Assembly: GCA_039545275.1 (NCBI GenBank)
Contig: BCHS01000009.1
Coordinates: forward strand, 496,001-560,000
Direction: 5' to 3'
DNA: 64,000 nucleotides
Source: Pseudomicrostroma phylloplanum
Taxonomy: Eukaryota; Basidiomycota; Exobasidiomycetes; Microstromatales
Shown piece by piece: positions 43,568-54,000 of this stretch. Position numbers and translations under genes: made by a program. The notes below the pieces were generated by a model, which saw only the letters and a list, made by a program, of their open reading frames with translations, had not been told where the DNA came from and ran no database searches. How positions within the stretch are numbered: position 1 is the stretch's first letter; each line of letters opens with the position of its first letter.

Positions 43568-45437
43568 CTACTGCCCCTGCTCCTGCTCCCGCACCCAGTC
43601 CTGCACCCCCTCGGCAGCCTGAAGAGGCGAGAGGCCCCCACAGGTGAGAAGGTACCCCTGCAGAGCGGCCACGGAGAAACGGCCCTCGGGGACGGTGGAC
43701 GCAAACATCTCTGCCGAGGGCTCGATGACTGACGACGAGGTAGGAAGAGGTGCTGTGGTGCTGGAGAGAGACTTCTCGTTGCTTTCGCTTTCGCCGTGCT
43801 GATCCTGATCCTGAGCCTGATTTCCTGCGTGCGTCTTACCCGTGCGCCCCTCTCCTATCCTCCTATGCTCTGCCTTGCCCTTCGATAATCCCGCAGTGGG
43901 ATGGGCAGGCAAGAACCACCGCAGGAAAAGGTCTCTAGCCTGCTCCCTATCGGCATTCTTGAACTGCACCTGCAGGTCCACTCTGCCCGGACGGATGAGA
44001 GCCTCGTCTAGCGCTTCGCGGTGGTTGGTGGTCATGATGAGCAGACGAGAGTCGGAGGCGCCGATTCCGTCGATTGCGTTGAGGAGAGAGGAGAAGGAGA
44101 TGCTCGATGAGGCAGCACCGGTCGATGATGAGGTGGGTCTGTCGTTCTGCTTGGATGTGGAAGAGGCGTCGGGACGCTTGGTGAAGGCAGCATCCACGTC
44201 CTCGAGCACCACGATGGACCCAGCGGGCACAGAGCCCATGAGCTCCACGAGTTTCGCATCGTCCATTCCGTGGCCGCTGAGACTGAGCTGATAGATGGGC
44301 AGCTCCAACGAGCTAGCCACGACGTGTGCCAGAGACGTCTTCCCGCTCCCCGGCACTCCCCACAGCAGGAACCCACGGCGGTAAGGAATCCCGCGATCAC
44401 CATACCATATCCGCTGCTCCTCCGTAAAGAAGTTCCTCGCATCTTTGAGCAACCGCTCCTTCATCCCCTTGGGCAAATGAACCGAGTCCTCCATCCGCCT
44501 AGTGATACTCTTGCTCTTCGCCCAGTATGAGTATCGATCGGTTGTGAAGACTTGCACACGACCTCGTTCGTGGGCGTCGTAGGATTCTTTGGCTTGGGTG
44601 AGGAAACGACGGATGGTGCGGGAGGAGAAGGTGAGGAAGGAGAGGGTGAGGGATTCTTCGAAGCCGTCGCCTACGAGGGTGCGGGAGCGCGAGGCCCAGA
44701 CGTGGACGCCTTCGAAGGTGAAGCTGAGAGAGACGGGCGGAAGTCAGTACGCTTCGGTTCAGCCCAGTATCGCAACAGCTCTCACGTCTTGCCTACTCAC
44801 TGCACCGAGCTTGCCTCGACTGGGTAGAAGTGCACTCCCTTCAGGCCGTCCCTGCCCACACTGAGAGCTTTTGTTCCTGCCTCTCCTTCTTCATCACCGC
44901 CGGACGTCCCGCCCAGCTTAGGTCTGCAGAGGATCTCGACTTCTCGCGCTGTATGAGACCATTGCCCGTAGCGAGTGAGGTAGAGCATCACCCAGCTGGC
45001 AAGAGAGGGTGCAAAGACAGAGATCGTCAGAGAATTGCTTGGCACGTCGTACCTTTCCAGGCCTGCTTTGGGCTCCCCTCGCCGGCTACTCACTCGAACG
45101 CCTCGTCTCCCCCGCGGAATACCGCCTTTGAAAGCACCAGGCTCTTGAAGGCAGCCAGGGCTGACTCGGCGATCCACTTGCTGCCGGCGATGGCCGCGCC
45201 CACGCCAAAGACCTTGAGTCCATCCCAGAATTGGGGAGAAGTGAGGATGTCTATGGGAGGGTGAGGCGGAGGAGAAAGGGGGGAAGAAGGAAGCTCAGCT
45301 TAGCCGGCTCAGCGAGCATGAGCTCAACGCGTAAAGGAGGTGTACGGGCGCGACTCACCTTGGAAGAGCTGTACGATGTTGCGCCTGAGGGGCAGGGAGC
45401 GCTGCAATCCCACCTGCGATGTGCTCAAAGAAGACAT
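43568..45437 (-). CDS. BCS1-like mitochondrial AAA ATPase
   Basis: BCS1 translocates the folded Rieske Fe-S protein across the mitochondrial inner membrane. Exons 45437-45359, 45250-45094, 44995-44801 and 44723-43568 give 528 residues with all phases closing. The N-terminal part contains a likely membrane segment (WDGLKVFGVGAAIAGSKW) and the BCS1_N domain (WVMLYLTRYGQWSHTAREVE, FTFEGVHVWASRSRTL, LTLSFLTFSSRTIRRFL). The AAA module has Walker A GVPGSGKT near residue 265, Walker B IVVLEDVDAAF near 316, sensor-1 IMTTNHREALDEALIRPGRVD, and the C-terminal SVAALQGYLL helix. Disordered inserts follow Walker B and sensor 2. Fungi often have several BCS1 paralogues, so true orthology is not settled. 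It is divergent from the MDR gene. Confidence 0.9.
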
Positions 45438-45728
45438 CCCCAGGCTCGGCCTTGTTGACAGACAGCACGGAGTACTTAGTCCCGTTGATCTACCCTCACA
45501 CCCTCTTTCTTTCCGAGGTTGACGTGCGGGGCCGCGAGGTGGCCTGTCCGGCTCGGCTCAGCTCCACATGCCAAGCCGAGAGCGCGACTTCCGAAGGTCA
45601 CCCGGATTTAAGAAGATTCCTTCATATACCCGGACCTACACCAAAAGGGTCTCCTTCTTCCTTCTTCTCCCCTCACTTCCTCTGATCACTCTCAGACTCA
45701 TTCACAACACCTCGCAGTCTTTCCCATC

Positions 45729-46952
45729 ATGAGTACACCAAACCAATCCCTGATCATCGTCAAGGAGCCCCAAGGCGTCCCCAAGTACGGCGAGGACCTC
45801 AAGCTCGTCGACTCGTCCATCGACCTTGAAAATGTAGACTTGCAAGGCGGGATCCTCGTAAAGACAATCACCATGTCCCTCGACCCGACCCTGCGCAACT
45901 CTATGCGTCTATCCCAAAAGGGGTACGCTCGAGGGTACGAAGCCGGCAAGCCCATCTGGGGTTTCGGCATCTCCGAGGTGGTCCGCTCTGAGCACCCTAA
46001 GTGGAAGAAGGGCGACCTGCTGCACAACCGCGAGACGGTCATGTCCCAGTACTCTGTCGTCACTGGTAAAGAAGTGGATAGCTACGACTCTGATTTCTTT
46101 TCTAAAGTGGACCGACTTCCGCAGTTGAACATTACGAACTATGTTTCGGCGGCAGGGATGCCAGGGATGACGGCGTGGATGTCACTCAAGGCGATCATCG
46201 GCGACTTCAAGAAAGACTCGACCATCTTCGTTACCTCTGCCGCCGGAGCCGTCGGCTCCCTCGTCTGTCAACTTGCAAAAGAAGCAGGGAGCAGGGTTAT
46301 CGCTTCGGCGGGCTCGGAGGACAAGGTGCGATTCCTCAAGGAGGACTGTGGCGTGGACCGCGCCTTCAACTACAAGACTGCCGATGTAAACGCCGAGCTT
46401 GCGGCTTTCGGTGGTGAAAAGGGAATCGACTACTTCTTTGACAATGTCGGTGGTGCACAACTCGAGGCTTACCTCAACCACGCAGCAGTGTACGGAGTGG
46501 TCATCGTCTGCGGAGCCATCTCTGCCTACAATGCCACGGCCGATTCCCCCGCTCCTGCCATTAGGAACTTCCCTATCAGTGTCCTGGTACGACAGCTCAC
46601 CGTGAGGGGCTTCTTGGTCACGACGTTCATGAAGGAGTACAGAGAGGCATTCTTCAAGGAGATGCCGGGATTGCTGCGCGATGGGAAAGTCAAGTTTAGG
46701 GAGGATGTGAGGGAGGGGATGGACGCGCTGGGCCCTGCTATGGTCGACTTGCTCAATGGAGATCATAATGGAAAGATGGTGGTACTGTGAGTATTTGAGC
46801 GCCACTCCTCGAGGTGATCATCAACGTGACTGTGGGATCATGCTGACTGACTCCGAATCTCCACCCTGCCTCGGCCTTTTTCATACAGCGTCGACACGGA
46901 GAGGAAAGACAAGTGGATCGTCGCCCCGACCAATACCTTCGGCAGCGCCTAG
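45729..46952 (+). CDS. Zinc-independent MDR oxidoreductase (2-alkenal/prostaglandin reductase-like)
   Basis: It is probably an NADPH-dependent double-bond reductase of the LTB4DH/alkenal reductase group that detoxifies reactive carbonyls. Exons 45729-46786 and 46889-46952 give 373 residues. The GroES-like N-terminus (VKTITMSLDPTLRNSMR, IWGFGISEVVRSEHPKWKKG) is followed by the Rossmann motif TSAAGAVGSLVCQLAKEAG and by YFFDNVGGAQLEAYL. The zinc ligands of classical alcohol dehydrogenases are absent, as usual for the group. The intron donor overlaps an in-frame TGA, so intron retention gives a 353-residue protein. Splicing adds VDTERKDKWIVAPTNTFGSA and reaches TAG at 46952. The family usually ends near the GKMVVL segment, so either form may be active. 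Confidence 0.9.
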
Positions 46953-47213
46953 ACAATAGAGAGGCATAGATTGCGGTGGAAGTATGTGAAGCCAACGAGG
47001 AGAAGAAGATGGTAGATGGGAAAGGTCGACATACATGCGACGATGCGATAGGGAGAGAGTGAGAGGGAGAAACGGGGAAAGCAAGACGTGAGAGTGCGTA
47101 GGACGAGAATGACGCAGGGAAGGAGGGAACAAAATAGCAGAACCGAATCCGCAGAGCGACGTCCAGCGTACGCCCCAATTTCTTCCGTCTCTCCAACCGG
47201 AATAATGCACTCA

Positions 47214-48751
47214 TCACTGCACTCGATGTCCATTCGTCTGCGTGTGAGCCTTGCCCTTCCCTTGCCCAAAGACGATCCTCTCCACGTCCTGTCTCAGCTG
47301 AATGAATTCCTCCGACGCGCAAGGAAAAGTACTGCATCCATACGCATAACCCAGGTTTGCCTCTTCATTGAAGGCAAAGTACGAATTGGCTAGGCCGAGC
47401 CATGTCTGTGAGCCTGCCGGCTTTCCCGAGGTGGTAGTGGTGAAGTTGCGGAGAGTGGACAGGAGGGAAGGGACGTCTGTGCTCCCCGGGTTGGCTTCTT
47501 TCATTGAGGTGACGACTGCTGGGATCATCGATTCAAGCAGCGGTGATGGGAGCGTTGCCTTGACTGATCCTGGGTCATCTGCTAGCGCCAGAGCCCACGT
47601 CGATGCACCGAGGATTCGCTCGTCTCTCCGCATACAAGCCTGGAAAGTAGCTGCTAGCGCTTGATGAGAGCCATACAGCATCGCCGTCCCAAAATTGAAC
47701 TTGCCTTCGGGGGGAAGATCAGGACAAGACCAGACTGTGAAAGGAATCGAGACCAGCTTGCCGTCCGGATTCTTGACGTGAATGGCAGCCTTCTCTTCAT
47801 CGGACCGATCATCGACATAAGTGTCGATCTGGTTCAGGATTCCTAGCGGTTCGAAGAGGATTTCGCGATGTAGCTGTCGGCAGCTCTTCCCCGTGACTCG
47901 CTGCAGCCAGATGGCCATCCAGTCCAAGCTGGGCGAGTACTCCCACTCTTCACCCGCTTCGCGGACAGAGGGAGCGTCTAGGTCGGCAATGTCACCCTTG
48001 ACGTGGGGCATATCTGCTTGTGGAGCTCCTTCCCCTTCGCGCGGAGCGTACCACTTGTGCATGCCGTTGCTGGAAGACCACTGGTAGGCTAGACCAGCCG
48101 TGTGCAGTAGCATCTGGCGGATCGTCGGGACCGTCTTTCTCGGCGTCAGCTTGGGCGTGAGCTTGACCGTCGTTGGATCGACCGGTCCCCAGCCGGTGAG
48201 GATCTTGGAGACGTTTGTGTCTGACTTGGGGTCGAATTCTGGTAAGGTCCGCAAGAGAGCCTCGGGGGAGTCTAGATCCGCGAGGGAGGAGCCATCCTTT
48301 CCGAGGCCTCGTTCGAGGACATGCAGGACGATGAGGGAGATGCTCAATTTGGAGCAGCTTGCTAGCCAGCAGAAAGTGTTCTGCAGAGAAGAAGGCCAAA
48401 ATTGGGTATCTGTATCAGTCTTCATTCCCGCCAAAGAATGCCAGCTTCTCCCTTCATAGCCTCTCGCCTCGGCCTCACCCTCGTCATCTTGACCTCCCTC
48501 TCCCCCGTTGCGGAGATCCTTGCATATCCAATCGCATTCGAAAGGAGCGTCGAGTCCCTATCGAAGACGGTGTACTGCACTCCTGGGGCGAACCCATCAT
48601 CAATTGCCTTTTGAAAGCGAGACTAAGGAGATGGTAAAGATGTCAAAAGGTAAGAAAGAGAGGAGCTTCAATTAAGGCGTGGTTGGGCCCGTGCGGGAAG
48701 GGGGGAGTCGAGCAAGCCACTCACGTGGAGGGCCTTGGCGTCAAGTGTCAT
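47214..48751 (-). CDS. Beta-lactamase-fold serine hydrolase (class C/esterase type)
   Basis: It belongs to the serine beta-lactamase-like family, in fungi mostly esterases, transesterases or of unknown substrate. Exons 48751-48725, 48622-48479 and 48419-47214 give 458 residues with closing phases. Exon joins give MTLDAKALHSRFQKAIDDGF and APGVQYTVFDRD, a typical family start. The nucleophile SxxK motif is SCSK in WLASCSKLSIS near residue 75. The second motif Tyr is probably in EEWEYSPSLDW near 190. RQMLLHTAGLAYQW is the conserved LLxHTAG block. No signal peptide is seen, so it is likely cytosolic. It is convergent with the MDR gene. The substrate cannot be inferred. Confidence 0.88.
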
Positions 48752-49373
48752 CCTCGAGGACTTCTTCTTCACGTGAACAAAGATACGATACTTGTGCTGG
48801 AGTTGGGTGTAAATAGAGACAAAGAGCAACTGATCGATGAGCGAGTCCAGATGATATGAGAGGGTGCGGGATGCGGGTGGCGTGATCAGGGCGATGCTAC
48901 TTGAGTGAGGGATCATTTGTAGCCATGAGCAGGGTATCTTGGGTTGATCCACGTGGGACCTCTTTCGGGGGGATCCACGCTGCTGCTGCTGCCCTTCCCT
49001 CCGCTAATGGTTGCGGGTCTGACCTTGGATGCTTGGCAGCTCAGGAACATCAGGGCAGAGGCACGCTGCGACTGTGTGTATGTCCGTAGACTCGGCATTG
49101 TATTGAGCAGCAGCAAGGAGAGGTACAAGTGCCCGACGCATGAGGTCACACTCCCCTCACAAGCGCAAAGTTGCTCTCACGGACATCACGGAGGCAATCA
49201 GGCCCTTCATTTACGTCCGTCTATCTCTTCTGCCGCCTTTTGCTATGGTTCTTCCTACTCCTCCTCCTCCTCCGCCAAGACTCCTCTCCGCACACGTCGC
49301 CCTTCGACCTTACATCCGGGGTCCGAAGTGTCCGAGATGGCGCCGAGGTAGGCACTACTGCTCCCTGAGTCCC
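48752..49373. other. Intergenic, nothing recognised
   Basis: It lies between two minus-strand genes. Plus ORFs from 48944 and 49140 are out of frame with each other and lack coding bias. The region should hold the promoter of the beta-lactamase-fold gene. Confidence 0.5.
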
Positions 49374-50762
49374 TCAACCCCTCCTTTCTGCCACCTTGAT
49401 CAGGTCACTGACCACGCCCATTGCCGTCACTTCCGCTCCAGCTCCAGCACCCTGCACAAGCAGAGGACGCGCCGAGTAGCGCTCCGTGTGGAAGGCAATG
49501 ATGTTGTCCGAGCCAGACAGCGACGTTGCAAAGGGATGGTCGCTTGGGTATCTGCATAATAGGAAAATCGACGGCGATAGATCAGATCGCGTGCTCTCGG
49601 GTAAACCTCCCTCGTCTGCTGCACTCACCGCTCCAGGCTAGCCTTAATCTCGCCCTTTTCGACATCGATGACTCCGACGTAGCGCAGCACGCATCCCTCG
49701 TCCCTCGCAGCCTTGTTCAATGCGTCAAAGTCGCCGTCAAAGTCTGGCAGCTTCTGCACGTATTCGTCTCCTGACGTCATAGACTCCAGGGGAGCTGGTG
49801 TCAAGCTGTGCGTGGGCACAGACTCAAAGCCCTTTGGCAGCTTGGTAGTCAAAGAAGGCACCAGCCTCGAGAGGATGGTCAGCTTGCGAGATACGTCTGA
49901 GCCCGACAGATCATCTGCAGGGTGGGGCTCCTGTTGGCAGACAGGTACCAGGGCAGAGTCGAAACCATTGTTGTCAGTTGGGCAGCCTCGGCGCACAGAT
50001 ACACATCCTTCTCGCTACTCACTGTGTAGCCATTGTCCTTGGCGATCTTCACAATCTCCGAGAACTTCTTGGAGCCGCCTGCTGGGGTGCTCCACTCGTT
50101 GAAGATGTAGGAGAGAGTGCCGCTCAAGACTCCCTCGATCTTCTTGACCTTGTCGCCGGTCTGGATCAGGTCCTTCAGCGTGCTAATGATGGGCAGTCCA
50201 GCCCCGACAGTCGACTCGCCGTACACGAGCGGGCCCTTGAGCCCTGCATCAGGGGAAGAGTTGGCCAAGATGGCCTTGTAGAGGTCGAGGGAGCCAGAGA
50301 GACCCTTCTTGTTGGGCGTGACGACGGAGAGACCAGCCTTGAGGAACTCTGGGTAGAAGGACGCAACAGACTCGTTGGAAGTGTTGTCCACCACAACGGT
50401 GTGCCTCTTGCTTTCCTGAGTGATCTTCTGCAGGGACTTGACGAGGTCTGGCAGAGGAAGAGCCGAGGTAGAGGAGTTGGCCAGCTGGGACTTCCAGTCG
50501 GACGAGCCACTCAGGGACAGAGGAGAGCTAGCAGTGGAGAGCAAAGTCTTCTTGGAGTTCTGCAAACAGACAATGTGGAGCTGAGAGGCCAAGCTGGGGA
50601 TCGTGGTCAACTGCGAAATGACAGAAGAGCCGACGAGTCCGACGCCTGAAGTAGAGGGGTGGACAGTAGAGGTGTTCAGCTGGGGATCTAGTCATGTCAG
50701 ACCAGAAGTTCAGCATGCATCTCACCTACGATGGCTACGTTGATGCCTCCTTGTGCTGCCAT
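49374..50762 (-). CDS. HOM6: Homoserine dehydrogenase
   Basis: It reduces aspartate semialdehyde to homoserine with NAD(P)H, the branch step toward threonine, methionine and isoleucine. Exons 50762-50726, 50645-50023, 49930-49629 and 49551-49374 give 379 residues, close to the usual 360-380. The nucleotide-binding motif [14 protein letters not shown] is built across intron 1. TPNKKGLS holds the catalytic/binding Lys, [13 protein letters not shown] and [13 protein letters not shown] the substrate site, and [15 protein letters not shown] (across intron 2) is a family hallmark. The C-terminus is [18 protein letters not shown]. There is no ACT or aspartokinase domain, so it is the monofunctional fungal form. 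It is head-to-head with the P5B ATPase across 286 bp. Confidence 0.96.
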
Positions 50763-51048
50763 GATGAATTTGCGATGCCTAGGAAGAAGTCAATGGGTAT
50801 GGAGTGGTGCAGCCCATTGAGAAGAAGTGAGTGAGTCTGTGCCAATTTTAGTGCTGCCGGCCCGCCTGCCGCTCTTTCCTTCCCGATTGCTCGCCCTTGT
50901 GGCCCTGCGCTCTGGGCGGGGCGGGCAACGCAGCAGCAGCAGCCACTCGCACGATCGAGCTCGCCGCTCCCGCCTCCATTTTCCCTGCCTCCGGTCCATC
51001 TCACCATCTCCCATCTTTGCGTAGCCTTCCTCACCCATCACCATCGAG

Positions 51049-54000
51049 ATGCCCTCGCGCCGCAAGAAGGAGCCCGAGGCGGCTGCCGACGAGTACCAGG
51101 CTCCGTTCACACTACCTGTGCGCAATGGCAACTCATCCAAGCAAGCGACACAGGCCAACGATGATGACGCAGAGGATATGGCATCCTCGCCCTTCTTCGA
51201 TGACAAGGAGCATGCAGAAGCCATGGCGTGGGCCCGTTCCGACGAAGGTATGGCCCAGGATGACACTGAAGGTGCAGCACCAGGATCAGTCCGTATCAGA
51301 AAGCGGAGGGACAGCCAGGTCGGCAACTACGGAGACGCTGCGAGCATCTTCGATGGGCCTGTCGCCGGTGCTGTACCCAGCAGTGTCTCGAGCATGCACC
51401 ACACCATGGCACGCCCGGAGCTAGGCCGACGCGCATCCAGTCGGTCCCGCCGTCGCATCTCTCGAGAGTCCAGCCGAAGGTACAACGCTTCTGGAGACGG
51501 CGACGGTGGAGACTTTGATGACGCTGCATCCGCGACCAGCGGGCGGGCCAGCGTCCGGAGCTCCGGCGTGAACTCGCACTTTGGTAGAAAGCGCAGAATC
51601 CCTGCAGCTGGCGACGACGAGGACAACGAAGGTCAATCTCGTGGCATGCTGGGCTCGCTCCTGGCTTCCATCCGAGGTGACAAGGTACAAGATGACGATG
51701 CCCGCAGTCGGGCTTCGCGTCGCCCATCGATCGGTCGCAGGCAAAGCTCCACCTCAAGCATTGGCTCAGGGCGAGCCAGCTCTCGGGGAGACGAAGACGA
51801 GGACGGCTTTGACATCGACTATGGCACAGATGACGATGACTACTCTTCTGGCGACAGCATGCGCAGCACCACCTCGGACGAAGACGGAGAGGATGGCCGA
51901 GGCGGAATCATGCCGTCGGCTTTCGGACCTATCAGTGGAGCCGTCGACCCAGTCTTCGGTGACTCGCGCATCAGTACCGGTCGAGAGCCTGAGGATGAGC
52001 TGGATGCTGAGCTTCAGGGCGTGGAATTCGACCCAGACACCACCAACGGCTTCGGCCGCCCCTCAGGTCCCGCCGTTGATGTCGAGTCCGGACGTAGCGC
52101 AGAAGCAACCCGCAAGGCACTCGAGGAGCTCAGCTACGTTGATAGGGCTTCTCGCGCACGACAGCAGATCTACCTGCCCGATGAAGACTCCTTGATCCGG
52201 TTCACAGGGTACCAGGCTGTCCCTGCCAAAAAGGTGGTTTGGACTATCCTTTGCATCATCTCCGTTGGCATCATCTACTTGATCGGCCGATGGCTGCCAA
52301 AAGTCTGGCTTCGTTGGACATGCAAAGAGTGCAACTTCGACAGTGCCGACTTCGTTGTGGTCGAGAATCAATTTGGTGACCTGCATCTGATCAGGCCTGA
52401 GACCGTGCCATTCGCACGTCCCCTAGCCACCGCCTTTCCTCCCTCTTCACGAGACCCCCCTTCGACCCTCGCGGAGCACCAGTCGGCCGTCCAGTCTCAA
52501 CTCCAGACCGTCAACAAAGCCGCTGCAAGCCGGTCCGGTAGCAAGGTTACCAGTGCAAAGAGCAGTATCCGTAGCGGCAAGGCCGGCAATGGCAACATCC
52601 TGCAAGGCAATGACAGCTTGATTGGACAGGACGCCCTCCCGACTATCATGGCCGGCGTCGAGACCGAGCAACTCATGGACCTGACGATGATGACGTACCG
52701 GTATACGCGCTTCTTCTTGCACCCACCTTCTGGTCGATGGCGCATGATCAAAGACTGGCGAGACCCTCTGTGGACCAGCAACTCTTCTGTTTCCCAGGGA
52801 GTGACTTGGGACGCAGAAAAGGACCGCATGAGCTTGTTCGGCAAGAATGAGATCGAGATCGAAGACAAGGGTGTCATCGGCGTCCTCGTCGACGAGGTCT
52901 TGCATCCTTTCTACATGTTCCAGATCGTGTCGATCGGACTGTGGTCTATCGATGACTACTACTATTACGCTATCTGCATCGCCATCATCTCTTTGGCTTC
53001 CATCGTTGCTACACTGGTCGAGACCCGGACCACGGTCGCCCGCATGAGGGAGATGTCGCGCTTCAATACGCCCGTAAGGGTCTTGCGTGAAGGAAGCTGG
53101 AAGACACTCGACAGCTCCCAGCTTGTGCCTGGTGACATCTATGATGTCGCTGAGTCTGGACTACTGCTCTTTCCAGCGGACAGTGTCCTGCTGAGCGGCG
53201 ATGCTATTGTCAACGAAAGCATGTTGACTGGAGAGTCTGTGCCAGTCTCGAAATTGCCTATTCCGGACGCCTCAATGCAGTATCTTCAGATGACCGGGCA
53301 AGATGTCCACTCAGAGGTCGCAAAGCATTTCCTGTTCTCCGGTACCAGAATCATTCGCATTCGCGGTACATCAGGCAGCGAAAAGACGAGCGACGACGTC
53401 GGAGCCAAGGCCATGGTCGTCCGCACCGGCTTTGACACAACCAAGGGTGCTCTCGTCCGTAGTATGCTCTTCCCCAAGCCCATGGGCTTCAAATTCTACC
53501 GCGACTCGTTCCGCTTCATCGGCTTCCTGGGCGGTATTGCCGCCTTCGGCTTCCTCGCATCTTCTTACAACTTCGTCAAGCTGGGTATTGCATGGCACAC
53601 AATCATTCTTCGAGCGCTGGATCTCATCACCGTCGTTGTCCCGCCCGCTCTTCCCGCTACCATGAGCATCGGAACAACGTTCGCCATCTCGCGTCTACGT
53701 AAGAGGGAGATCTTCTGCATCTCGCCCAATCGAGTCAACATCGGTGGCAAAGTCAATGTGTTCTGCTTTGACAAGACGGGTACACTTACCGCCGATGGTC
53801 TCGACGTCCTCGGGACAAGGACCATTGACTTGCGAGCCAACCGCTTCAGCGAGCTCCACGAGACGATGGAGGAAATGCCAGTCAATGCATACGCTCCTAA
53901 GCAGGACGCGGACGCTAAGAAGATGCCACTTCTATACGCTTTGGCCACTTGTCACAGTCTCAAGGTCGTTGACGGGGAGGTCATCGGTGATCCTCTGGAT

